From Deltaproteobacteria bacterium (GTDB lineage: Bacteria; Desulfobacterota; Desulfobacteria; Desulfobacterales; C00003060), in NCBI GenBank assembly GCA_003647275.1, contig QMMN01000026.1, forward strand, positions 1 to 33,421: DNA of 33,421 nucleotides, written 5' to 3'. Positions 1 to 8,057 of this stretch are shown piece after piece. Positions within the stretch are counted from its first letter, which is position 1, and every line of letters starts with the position of its first letter. The notes below the pieces were generated by a model. It was not told the DNA's origin. It did no database searches and saw only the letters and a program-made list of their open reading frames with translations. Made by a program: the position numbers and the translations under genes.

Positions 1-57
1 GTTGTATGAACTTTTCACTGTTGCCTCACTGATTGAATATCGGAGAAGGATTGTTTC

Positions 58-115
58 GGGTAATCAATGTCCTGAGCATTTTTACCGTTAAGCTTGGGTA
101 ATCGATGTCCTGGAC
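58..115. repeat. Two direct copies of a 20-bp motif, possible IS terminal repeats
   Basis: Two near-identical 20-mers occur at 58-77 and 96-115, differing at two positions; both share gggtaatc and atgtcctg. Spaced short repeats near an end are seen in IS21-family and similar insertion sequences, so this may be the end of an element lying left of the window. No transposase is visible to confirm it. No gene is recognisable in 1-455; the rest of that stretch is probably the 3' non-coding part of the IS110-like element. Confidence 0.3.
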
Positions 116-455
116 TTTGACAGGTAACCTTAGGGACAATCCTATATCCTCCTGTCAAGCTAAAAATGAAAAGGATATAAAATCAACCCATTGCAAGTCC
201 TTATAAATTCTGGGCACACTACTGCTACCAATCCTTAAGGATCTCTGGGCAAAATTACTTGGCGAATTTCTCACCTAATAAATGAACCTCGGGCCTTATC
301 GTTACTTCTATCCGGCGTGTCCGCCCCGGCGGACCACCTATAATCCCCTATCCAGGCTACAAAGTTCGGTGAGAGGCCCTCTTTTGTCCCCCCTGAGGTC
401 ATACGCCTCCACGTCCATGCCAGGGCTCTCTCGCCAAATTAAAATTCTTGTTTAT

Positions 456-962
456 TTAACCCAGATAACCGGGAGAAAAAGCTTCTCCTTTTTTCATCAA
501 AGTCCAGGCAATAATCAGGAGTTTTGCCGCCAGTTTTACCCGCATTTTAATCCTGATCCCTCTTTCCCGCTGGCGACCCTTTAAGAGTCTCGAATAGTAA
601 GCTATAAAGCCTGTATTAGAACAGGAGGCAATAAGGGCAGCTTGATAGAGGGCATAACGTAGATCAGCCTTTCCTCTCTTGGAGATAACCGGTATGGCAC
701 TTGAACTTTTCTCTCCGCTTCGATTGGCACTTAAATCCAGTCCAGCCAGTCTTAGCACCTGATTGGCACTATCAAACCGGTGCGGATTTCCAATTGCCCC
801 CAAGACTACGGCAGAAATATAGGGACCAAATCCGGGAATAGTCAAAAGGAGGTCATACTCGGGAAAACGGGTGCAGAGGTTCTGAATTCTCTTTTCGATC
901 TCCGCAATCTGATCTTGAACCTGTTTTAAACCTTCGATCATGATCTTTGCTTCCAGCTCCAA
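456..962 (-). pseudogene. IS110-family transposase, C-terminal domain (Transposase_20)
   Basis: This is the continuation, in the same frame, of the transposase beginning at 1736, after an amber codon at 975-977. It has a coiled N-terminal stretch, then the helix-hairpin-helix-like LLTIPGFGPYISAVVLGAIG and the block RLAGLDLSANRSG, where family members carry the catalytic serine. A basic C-terminus follows (KMRVKLAAKLLIIAW). The apparent start is a TTG with no obvious ribosome binding site, so independent translation is unlikely. Together the two halves make about 425 residues, a normal length for IS110. Confidence 0.8.
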
Positions 963-974
963 TCCTTCACCGGC

Positions 975-1736
975 CTAGCATCCGATGGACCGCGGGGCCA
1001 TCTCCCAGATCTGGCTAAGCCTCTGCTGTTGACTGTTACCTCTATAGCGCGTAGTCACCATCTGGAAGAAATCTTTAAACTCCAATCGGTTTATCTTCTC
1101 CGGAGCCAGGCACCAGCGGACTATGGCCAGGCTTTCCTGTTCTGATTTATTCCAATATTTATCTAACTCCGGAAAGTACTGGGCTACCAAATTATTGCGT
1201 ATCCTTACCCGGATGCCATGTTCTTGTTTCTTTAATCTCTTACGCAGTAAAAGCAAACTGCGTAAGTCTCTCAAAGGCATATCCGGCAGGTCATAATACT
1301 GGCATTTGCCCTGGGAGATAAGATCAGCCACATTGGCCGCATCTTTGGTGTCGTTTTTATCCCAGCGCCCATCCAAAAGGTCCCGGTTCTTTCTGATAGC
1401 CAGATTGCTTACGTAAACCACCAGGAAGCCCTGCTTAATCAAAAACTCCGCCAGCGGCTTATGATAGGTAGAGGTGGGCTCCAATCCAAAGACTACCCGC
1501 TCAAGACCATCTCTGGTCATGTAAAATTGTACCTGGCCTAACAAGTGTTCAAAACCACTAGCACTATTTTCCACTATCAATCGCCTGAAAACAGTCTTCC
1601 CCGTTGCCGTCCCCAGGAAGGCTTGGTGCTTGTTTTTCGCTATATCTATTCCGACGATAAGATATTTTTTAGAGCCTCGGACCTCTTTTCTGAATTGACG
1701 AAAACGCTCGATTCTGCTAAGCTCATTTTCATTCAT
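975..1736 (-). pseudogene. IS110-family transposase, N-terminal RuvC-like (DEDD) part
   Basis: This is the N-terminal half of an IS110-family recombinase, 253 residues before a stop. The RuvC-like DEDD fold is visible: VGIDIAKNKH gives the first acidic residue, FGLEPTSTYH the second, and KNDTKDAANVADL the last two. A strong ribosome binding site (aacaggaggt) sits just before the ATG. The frame stops at an amber TAG (975-977); four codons further on, the same frame resumes and encodes the C-terminal catalytic-serine domain (456-962). A single base substitution is therefore enough to explain the break. Without read-through the enzyme would lack its serine domain and should be inactive. Confidence 0.85.
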
Positions 1737-1739
1737 GGT

Positions 1740-1798
1740 AACCTCCTGTTAAAAGTTTGAGTTTGGTGGTGCTTACTCTTTCTTCTTAACAGGAGGTT
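1740..1798 (-). promoter_or_regulatory. Hairpin sequestering the ribosome binding site of the IS110 transposase
   Basis: A perfect 13-bp inverted repeat (aacctcctgttaa at 1740-1752 and ttaacaggaggtt at 1786-1798) is separated by 33 nt. In the minus-strand transcript, the 3' arm contains the aggagg ribosome binding site immediately before the transposase ATG at 1736, and the 5' arm is its exact complement. Folding would hide the site. By analogy with other insertion sequences, this would block translation of read-through mRNA from outside promoters. The pairing is seen directly; the regulatory role is inferred. Confidence 0.65.
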
Positions 1799-1859
1799 TC
1801 TTTTTTTGGTAGATAGATAATTATTTTTTTCTATGCCACCCTTGAGGGTGTAACCTACT

Positions 1860-2396
1860 GATGTCTCAATATATAACGTTGTTGACTCTCATGAGAAGGC
1901 ATTTGTCAAGAGGTCGACGTGGCGACCCTAGTTTTCCCCAGATACTCGCTCTCATCCGCACTCTTTTTTTGGGTTTGCCGATGCCCGGTGCATTGTAAAG
2001 TCCGCGCGAGACGCTGCCATCTATGTTGGATAAGCCTAATGTGGAGATTTTCAAAGGAACTGTCCATGGGTGGTAGATTTGGAAAATACGGCGATGCCAA
2101 GCGCAAGGCACAGATCCGCAAAACCCGCCTCAGGCCACCTGGCGCTCAGCAATGGACAAAGGACAAACCACTAAAAGGATCTTGCAAGAGCAAAGTGCCA
2201 CGCGGGATTCAGCCAGGAGGTTCTTGAAAAGAGCAAAGTATTCGTATCTGAAGAACGTATTGCATATTCAACATCTACCCAAAAAAGGATATGTTAATCT
2301 CGATCATGTCGCGAGTTGATGACATCTTTCATCGGTGCATGTTTGGCCCCTATAAAGGCGAATTGACGGCGCAGAATGTTTCGCTTTATCACTGCT
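1860..2396. other. Gene-free stretch between two insertion sequences
   Basis: No gene is recognised. A plus-strand frame ending at 2317-2319 is open for about 80 codons after a stop near 2073 and has Lys/Arg-rich coding-like composition (RRFLKRAKYSYLKN), possibly a decayed gene end, but no family is recognised. A short perfect palindrome (caccct-tg-agggtg, about 1842-1855) lies just left of this stretch. Confidence 0.3.
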
Positions 2397-3912
2397 GTCC
2401 GGTTAACTTTTCCAAAAAGCCTATAATTATATGATAATATTGCCAAATAAGATGGTTTTATTTTTTGGGATTCAATTTCTGATCTACCAGTATTTGAGCA
2501 AATTTGCTATGGTCTGGACGTATATGCTAATTAGTTTACCGGACAGCATATTGATGTCCGGGACATTTGTTAGATTGATTACCTTAGAGCGTTTACTCCC
2601 TGGAAGCAATACCATGCCGCACCAGTCTTACGTATTTGCACAGCTTCTGCATTTGCTACCACGATACGAGTTTCAACGTATTGTCAACAAGTACCAAGGG
2701 GACTACCGCACCAAGCACTTCAAATGCTGGGACCAGTTGGCGTGCATGATGTTTGCTCACATCCGTCAAGAAAACAGTTTACGCGATATCGATATCGCGC
2801 TCAATGCCCATGCAAGCAAACTCTACCACATCGGCATTCAACAATGTCCAAGATCAACCCTGGCCGATGCCAACGAACGTCGCGATTACCGAATCTACGA
2901 GGAATTTGCCAAAGCCCTGATGCAACGTGCCCGGCGGCACTATGCCCAAACTGAATTGGCTGTCGAAGTGGATAATGCTGTGTATGCATTGGACGCTTCC
3001 ACAATCGATTTAACATTATCTTTGTTTCCTTGGGCAAAGTTCCGCAAAACCAAGGGAGCAATAAAGCTCCATGCGATGCTTGATCTACGTGGCAATATTC
3101 CGGCGTTTCTGACTATCACAGATGGCAAAGTTCACGATGTCAAAGCTGCACCCCCGGTGCCGATCGAGCCCGAAGGAATCTATGTCGTTGACCGGGCCTA
3201 CATTGATTTCGCCTGGTTGCGGTCTATTGAGCAAATCGGTGCCTTTTTCGTCACCCGTTTGAAAACTTCCATCAAATGGATTCGTGTGGTTTCCTATCCT
3301 GTCGATAAGTTACTTGGCTTGCGTTGCGATCAGGAAATCTTGTTGGCAAGCAAACGGTTAAAGAAGCTCTACCCTGGCCGTCTGCAACGGATCAGTTTTC
3401 GAGATGAAACCCAAGGCCGGACCCTGGTTTTCCTGACCAACAGCTTTATGCTTTCTGCCGAAACAATCGCCGCTCTCTACAAGGCTCGCTGGGAAATCGA
3501 ATTGTTCTTTAAGTGGATAAAACAAAACCTTAGGATCAAGACCTTTTATGGCACCAGCGCAAATGCAGTAAAGACCCAGATATGGATAGCAATGATCGTA
3601 TACCCCTTGCTCGCCATCCTGAAGGAGCGGTATCACCTGGAACAACCCCTGTCCAAATTATTACACTTTTTGGAGGTTAACCTTTTTGAGCAAAAACCAT
3701 TCATTTCAACATTCTATACTAACGCTTGTCGCACACGACATGAGCAAAAAGTAGAGGATAGGCAATTGAAATTATTCGATCTTTGAATAACCTAATGCTA
3801 TCACTGTTAACTACAAATTCTAAGACACGATAGGTAGTCATTTTCCCAAAACTACAGTTTTAAAACAGTAGCAATTTCTAACTAGCCGAATTTATTGCAT
3901 TGTTAACCGGAC
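2397..3912 (+). mobile_element. IS4-family insertion sequence
   Basis: A transposase gene is bracketed by perfect 11-bp inverted repeats: gtccggttaac at 2397-2407 and gttaaccggac at 3902-3912. This gives an element of 1516 bp, typical for IS4. Only gct is shared directly outside both ends, so a clear target duplication is not visible and the outermost bases are uncertain. The transposase is uninterrupted, so the element could be active. Confidence 0.75.
2614..3786 (+). CDS. IS4-family DDE transposase (DUF4372 N-terminus)
   Basis: This is a 390-residue transposase. The frame is open back to 2431, but the family N-terminus (MPHQSYVFAQLLHLLP, DUF4372-type) begins at the ATG at 2614, and the extra upstream residues resemble no domain. 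The catalytic core shows the first Asp in YALDASTIDL, the second in VVDRAY, and the Y-(2)-R-(3)-E-(6)-K signature in YKARWEIELFFKWIKQ, which supplies the catalytic Glu. No stop or frameshift interrupts the gene, unlike the neighbouring IS110 copy. It lies on the opposite strand from that element. Confidence 0.88.
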   Translation: MPHQSYVFAQLLHLLPRYEFQRIVNKYQGDYRTKHFKCWDQLACMMFAHIRQENSLRDIDIALNAHASKLYHIGIQQCPRSTLADANERRDYRIYEEFAKALMQRARRHYAQTELAVEVDNAVYALDASTIDLTLSLFPWAKFRKTKGAIKLHAMLDLRGNIPAFLTITDGKVHDVKAAPPVPIEPEGIYVVDRAYIDFAWLRSIEQIGAFFVTRLKTSIKWIRVVSYPVDKLLGLRCDQEILLASKRLKKLYPGRLQRISFRDETQGRTLVFLTNSFMLSAETIAALYKARWEIELFFKWIKQNLRIKTFYGTSANAVKTQIWIAMIVYPLLAILKERYHLEQPLSKLLHFLEVNLFEQKPFISTFYTNACRTRHEQKVEDRQLKLFDL

Positions 3913-3978
3913 GCTAATGATCCGTCATGAAACGCAGTCTTAGGCAAGAAATGGAACTCGAGTCTCGAACCATCATTC

Positions 3979-4233
3979 TTATGATAGACCCTGTTCTGCT
4001 ATTCTGGTTACAGTTGTGTATTGAAGGCGCAAATGTTTGGTTGTTTCTGGTCGTTCGCCCGGTTGTTTAAAGAGCCTCCTCAACGCAAAAACCTGGCGTC
4101 CTTTCTTAATGAGAAACAGGGTCTTAGGATTCAGTTTTTTGCATTGCTTGATTAGGGATAGAAGGTTGGTTTGCGCAAAATATTGAATAATTATCCCAAG
4201 TTGCAAATTAGAATGCCAGAAATTCCTATACAA
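3979..4233 (-). CDS. Unrecognised 84-residue open frame
   Basis: This is a small basic open frame (QCKKLNPKTLFLIKKG, RRLFKQPGERPE) in the stretch between the IS4 element and the AlbA-type fragment. No family is recognised and no convincing ribosome binding site is seen. It may be a chance frame or the end of a decayed transposase. The rest of 3913-4488 shows no gene. Confidence 0.2.
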   Translation of the reverse strand: MYRNFWHSNLQLGIIIQYFAQTNLLSLIKQCKKLNPKTLFLIKKGRQVFALRRLFKQPGERPETTKHLRLQYTTVTRIAEQGLS

Positions 4234-4488
4234 GCAACACTATTTTAAAGCGGGCAAAATACAAAGTAAAAATCCAATAGCTTTGCACAGACAGAAGTCG
4301 GGACCTGAGGTTTGCCGTGATGCCTGGAAGGGTATCCTGTCAAGGCAAGTGGAGTCTAAGCGAAAGATGGTATCATGGTTTTAAATTTGGCCCTGACAGC
4401 GTCACAATTGCTTTTTTCAAGCTCTTGAACGCAATTAGAGGCAATCAAAAACCCTGTAATAAGAAAAAGTTAAGTCGTGGCTGCGTTG

Positions 4489-4710
4489 TCATTGCGTCTT
4501 ATTTGTGTTCTTGTTCTGTGCTGCCGCAATCATTCTTGCAGATCGACCAGGATACCACCAGTCAGCCTTGGTTCGCCCATCGCTATAGATTTGCCCTGCT
4601 GCTTTAAGCTCTCGGAGTAAGTTCTGAAGGTGGTTTCGATAAAGGGTGGGAAGCACCTCGATTAACTCTTTGAGTTGACTTTCTGTTCTCTTGTTCTCCC
4701 GGGGACCTGA
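4489..4710 (-). pseudogene. C-terminal remnant of a Schlafen/AlbA-type ATP-binding (RecG-like) regulator
   Basis: Immediately after the comEC stop, and in the same frame, 73 codons read like the C-terminal winged helix of AlbA_2 / 'RecG-like' DNA-binding proteins. The stretch has a leucine-rich helix (QLKELIEVLPTLYRNHLQNL) followed by LLRELKAAGQIYSDGRTKADWWYPG, where the pattern LLKEL..EGRI...G..RGARWYP is usual for the family. There is no start codon and the whole N-terminal part is missing, so this is a scrap left by a deletion or rearrangement. Recognition is from the family pattern only. Confidence 0.55.
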
Positions 4711-7134
4711 TCACAAAAGGAAGGGCTTCACATTTATGTGGGTGCCGTCTGTGGTGATGGTAATGGCACCCTGAGAATCGGTGCGAAATACCTGGCACCC
4801 CCGAGCCTTGTAACGCTTGAGAACATTGGGGTGAGGAAACCTAAATATGTTCTTCCAGCCTAATGATATCACAGCAATAGAAGGGGCCACACATTTCAAA
4901 AACTCAGGGGTACTTGAGCTTCGGCTTCCGTGGTGAGGAACCAACAGCACGTTGCTTTTAAGAGTCGGGCAGGCCAGTCCTGTGAGTTCCTTTTCTGCCT
5001 CGGCCTCAATATCTCCAGGCAGGAGAAACGATACATTTTGAAAGGAAACCTTTAGGACAAGAGAGTTATTATTCTGGGTGCGCCAGCCGTCCTCGGCTTT
5101 CCGCTCTAAGAAATCCACAGGCGGATAAAGCACCCGAAATCGAACCCCATTGATCATTCGGGGTCCAACAAGGTCTTTTGGCCCGACCACACGGATACCC
5201 CTTTGTGAGACGATCTTCAGAAAATCCCGATAGGGCCTGGTATCTGCGGGCTCCTGGTTCATCCATACCTCCCGGACATTGAAATGCCGGGCAATAAACA
5301 AGAGCCCGTTCAAATGGTCCGTCTGTGGATGAGAAAGGACAAGGATTTCCACGGTGGCAATCTTTCTCTTCCACAAAAACGGCCCGACCACCCAAGCCCC
5401 TATATCAAAACGGTTGTCGTAAAATCCGCCGCCATCGACCAGTATGCAAGGCCCTCCTGGAAGTTCCATGAGGGCAGAATTCCCCTGCCCCACATCAATC
5501 ACCGTCATCCTCAATTCACGACGGCCGTACCGCTCGCTGACCCAGTAGCCCACATCTGCCAAAACAACGATTGAAAGGCCAATCAGCAGGGACCTTGCCA
5601 GGCGGGTTCGCCTGCCGTTAAAGAGAGCCCATGCCAGCGCATAATAGAGTCCGATCTCGATCAGGCTAGGGGTGACAGTCTTTATGGCTGCAAATGGACA
5701 TCTTGAAAAGAAAGTGGCCATCTCCAGGCCCCCTTGCAGGATCATCGCTGCCCCCTTCATGATCCACAGGGCCCCTGTTGGAAAAAAAGACAAAAACAAA
5801 ACCGCCAGTAATCCAAGCGGCACAACCAAGAATCCAACCAGGGGCACCATGATGCAATTGGTAAGAACCCCGATGAGTGATGTTTGATTGAAATAATAAA
5901 GCGTTATGGGAAGAGTCCCCAGGGTGGCTGCGACAGAAACCAGCAAAAACAGGGCCAGTCTCTTGAAGAGCGTTAGAGGGCCGCTCCTCAACTTAACAGC
6001 CAAGGGAAGGTGCCGCAGCACGTATAGGATGGCAAAGACGGCCACAAAAGAGAGCTGAAAAGAGACTTCAAACAGGGCTGTGGGCCTTATAATGAGGATC
6101 ACAAGGGCTGCTACAGATAGCGTGTTTATGGCATCCTGTTCCCGTTCCAAGAAAATGGCTATCAAAAACACGGTAACCATGATCACAGCGCGCTGGGTGG
6201 CAGGGGACATGCCAGCCAAAAATCCGTAAACCAGGACTGGAAAAAGCGCTATCAGGGCGGCACCCCTTGTCACCCAGACAGCCAAAAGAATCATCTCTGA
6301 GCGTGCCAGGAGAAAGCGCAACCCGAAAAAGGCAAGCGTTGCCACCATACCGATGTGAAGTCCTGAGATGGCCAGCAGATGCCCAATACCAATCCGGTTG
6401 AATAGATCCCGAATCCGTGGGGGAATTTGGCTTCGATCCCCAAGAATAAGCGCCTTTAGGATTGCGCTTACCTCTTCGGAGTTTTCTGAAGTAGCCCTGT
6501 CAATCAGATGGGATACGGCTTCCCGTGAACGGTTGAGGGTTTGACGAAACCAGGGCGTGGTTGCTGGATGCAGCCTGATCAGCAAGCTTTCCTTGGAGAC
6601 AAATGCGGAGGCCCATATCCCCCGAAAGGCCAGATACCGCCGGTAGTCAAAACCGCCCGGATTATTGAAGTTGTGGATCTCCTTGAGCCTTGAAAAACAG
6701 GCAATCCTGTCGCCTGGGCGCAAATCAATCCCTCTTCCCCGAACGGTCACGCGTATGGAGCCTGCTACCTTACGGGAAAGTCCGTTCCTTTTGAGGGATT
6801 CTACCTTAAGGGTGAAACGTGTTCGGTCAGGAAATCGTTCTGGATCGCTATCCAGCGTCCCAATCATGTGCCAAGGCCTGTCATCGACAAAATGGGATAC
6901 GTGGTTTGCCGGAAGTCGTGGTGAGGTCCAGCTTTGCAGGCTCCAGTAACCAAGGGCAAAGAAGAGGAAAAGGGGCAGCAAGCAGACCTTTTGCCGCTTC
7001 CAGATAAAAAGAAGGGAAAAGAGGAAGAGCGTGGCAATGGCAAAAAAAATGCCGGAAAGATTGGGCACCCAAAGGCCCACGACAATGCCGGTCATGAGGG
7101 CCAATAGCAGGGGAATCAGGGGCCTGGTGTAAAC
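4711..7134 (-). CDS. comEC: ComEC/Rec2 family DNA-uptake channel and hydrolase
   Basis: This inner-membrane protein translocates single-stranded DNA in natural transformation. The order is an N-terminal DUF4131 region with transmembrane helices, the Competence domain (GIGHLLAISGLHIGMVA is the hallmark, followed by many helices), then a C-terminal metallo-beta-lactamase-like domain with VIDVGQGNSALM, SHPQTDHLNG (HxxxDH) and VPHHGSRSS. The frame is open to 7338, but the first 68 codons consist of palindromic and direct repeats and look unlike ComEC. Recognisable sequence starts at VYTRPLIPLLLA (codon at 7132-7134, GTT), so this coordinate marks the limit of homology. The first ATG is 7093-7095 and there is no good ribosome binding site. 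The native start may have been lost to a repeat insertion. Confidence 0.85.
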   Translation of the reverse strand, partial: VYTRPLIPLLLALMTGIVVGLWVPNLSGIFFAIATLFLFSLLFIWKRQKVCLLPLFLFFALGYWSLQSWTSPRLPANHVSHFVDDRPWHMIGTLDSDPERFPDRTRFTLKVESLKRNGLSRKVAGSIRVTVRGRGIDLRPGDRIACFSRLKEIHNFNNPGGFDYRRYLAFRGIWASAFVSKESLLIRLHPATTPWFRQTLNRSREAVSHLIDRATSENSEEVSAILKALILGDRSQIPPRIRDLFNRIGIGHLLAISGLHIGMVATLAFFGLRFLLARSEMILLAVWVTRGAALIALFPVLVYGFLAGMSPATQRAVIMVTVFLIAIFLEREQDAINTLSVAALVILIIRPTALFEVSFQLSFVAVFAILYVLRHLPLAVKLRSGPLTLFKRLALFLLVSVAATLGTLPITLYYFNQTSLIGVLTNCIMVPLVGFLVVPLGLLAVLFLSFFPTGALWIMKGAAMILQGGLEMATFFSRCPFAAIKTVTPSLIEIGLYYALAWALFNGRRTRLARSLLIGLSIVVLADVGYWVSERYGRRELRMTVIDVGQGNSALMELPGGPCILVDGGGFYDNRFDIGAWVVGPFLWKRKIATVEILVLSHPQTDHLNGLLFIARHFNVREVWMNQEPADTRPYRDFLKIVSQRGIRVVGPKDLVGPRMINGVRFRVLYPPVDFLERKAEDGWRTQNNNSLVLKVSFQNVSFLLPGDIEAEAEKELTGLACPTLKSNVLLVPHHGSRSSSTPEFLKCVAPSIAVISLGWKNIFRFPHPNVLKRYKARGCQVFRTDSQGAITITTDGTHINVKPFLL

Positions 7135-7145
7135 CTGTGATGATT

Positions 7146-7178
7146 GAAGCTCCCCGCGGCAAGACGCGGGGAATCTTC
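7146..7178. repeat. REP-like palindrome at the 5' end of comEC
   Basis: The arms tccccgcg (7151-7158) and cgcgggga (7165-7172) enclose a 6-nt loop, and outer gaag/cttc (7146-7149 and 7175-7178) extend the stem. A hairpin with the same build (gaagc, then ccccgtgc-tttc-gcacgggg) is present at 11064-11091, consistent with a dispersed palindromic repeat family. Confidence 0.65.
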
Positions 7179-7270
7179 GACCGTAAGGAAGTTTGTCATT
7201 TTTATATGGTTTGCGTTTCAATCCTGTGCTCCACCCAGGGCGCCAACCCCGCAGTCCGCGGCGCACTACC

Positions 7271-7307
7271 CTGCCGCCAGGCAGAACCACTGCCGTCAGG
7301 CAGAACC
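7271..7307. repeat. Tandem copies of an 18-bp palindromic unit
   Basis: Two copies of ctgccgYcaggcagaacc lie at 7271-7288 and 7290-7307, differing at one base and separated by one base. Each unit contains the small palindrome ctgcc..ggcag. Related ctgcc/ggcag hairpins occur at 26649-26662 and inside the gene remnant at 33203-33230. Confidence 0.6.
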
Positions 7308-7380
7308 TGCGAGGAATGCGCTCGCTTTCGCGGTTCACAAGCGTGCATGTCGGTCCAGGAGCGGATAAGGGGTCACTCCT

Positions 7381-7731
7381 TTATCTCCCCTTCCCGTGAT
7401 TTTTCAAAAAAACTTCCAATGTTTCAAGTCCGTTAACGGAGCCCTCGAACACCTCAGGGATATCCTGGGTCATTGCAATGCGCAGCCGAGTCAAGATTTT
7501 CAGTAACATATACTTGGAAATATCGACTCTGCTCAGAATGATATTTGTGGAATGCTCAAGCACGAATTCCCGGATGACCTTTCGTAATTTGGCCTTTGAA
7601 AATCTAACCAGCCGCCTTGAATCGCTAAAAGTATGTCATCTTGCACACTGGAGACGGCCATCTTTCAGTGACCCAATTCTATGACTTGAGCACTTTGGGC
7701 AAATCCGCTTCACACCTGTATTTCTTAGCAT
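7381..7731 (-). pseudogene. Remnant of an IS1595-like transposase, N-terminal zinc ribbon and linker
   Basis: The frame from the ATG at 7731 reads a zinc-ribbon start (ICPKCSSHRIG, then LKDGRLQCAR), an in-frame TGA (7636-7638), then HTFSDSRRL and a helical linker (FVLEHSTNIILSRVDISKYM) ending in PEVFEGSVNGLETLEVF. This follows the IS1595/ISXO2 layout (CPKC ... C..C, helices, then PEIFEGEVEVDETYFGG). The TGA sits where the fourth zinc-ligand Cys is expected, and the first catalytic Asp region is degraded (GLETLEVF). The frame ends at the first strand of the DDE core. It is almost certainly a dead fragment. Confidence 0.6.
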
Positions 7732-8057
7732 CGCAGGTACGGATTTTCAAACTTTACCCTAAAAGATAAACACAAAAAAATGAGCGAGATTGCTTGATAC
7801 CCTGTATTCTGGAACCATAAGGAATCATCTTTAGCCAAAACAGCCTCAACGACCAACGCTCCCATCAGCTGAACAGATCCGGTGCACCATCTCCGTCATT
7901 CCTCATAAATCTTCCCCGGGCAGAATAACTTTGAATCACAATATCTTGCAAAGTTTTTCCCTTGACACACAACGCCATTTTTCCTAATAAGAGCTCTTTG
8001 GCCGCTTAGAAAACAATTTTTTCCCCCCGAAATTTAAGAAAGCGCTTATTGAGACAA
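7732..8057. other. Intergenic region with the promoter of the TAXI gene
   Basis: This gene-free stretch separates the transposase remnant (minus) from the TAXI gene (plus). The only clear signal is a sigma-70-type promoter at 7962-7990, described separately. Confidence 0.4.
7962..7990 (+). promoter_or_regulatory. Sigma-70-type promoter
   Basis: There is a consensus -35 TTGACA at 7962-7967, a 17-bp spacer, and a -10 TAATAA at 7985-7990. It lies about 67 bp before the ATG of the TAXI-type gene and reads toward it. It is probably the promoter of the whole 8.0-11.0 kb block, which ends at the terminator at 11028-11056. Confidence 0.65.

Larger units (their letters stand above)
456..1798 (-). mobile_element. 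IS110-family insertion element (limits approximate)
   Basis: The element contains a transposase frame (456-1736) split by one amber codon, and a 5' leader with a 13-bp inverted repeat up to 1798. IS110 elements lack conventional terminal inverted repeats, so the exact ends cannot be set by eye; the outer non-coding parts probably extend into 280-455 and 1799-1860. Members of this family are now known to encode a bridge RNA in a non-coding end that guides target choice. The structured flanks here are candidates, but this was not shown. Confidence 0.6.

Noticed and set aside
2431-2613. N-terminal extension of the IS4 transposase open frame
   Set aside because: It resembles no transposase domain; the family N-terminus begins at the ATG at 2614, and the extension is probably non-coding leader of the element.
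5069-5395. Minus-strand open frame inside comEC
   Set aside because: It overlaps the metallo-beta-lactamase domain of comEC in another frame and shows no family pattern.
7137-7436. Plus-strand open frames opposite the comEC 5' end
   Set aside because: They are made of repeat sequence and have no recognisable domain.
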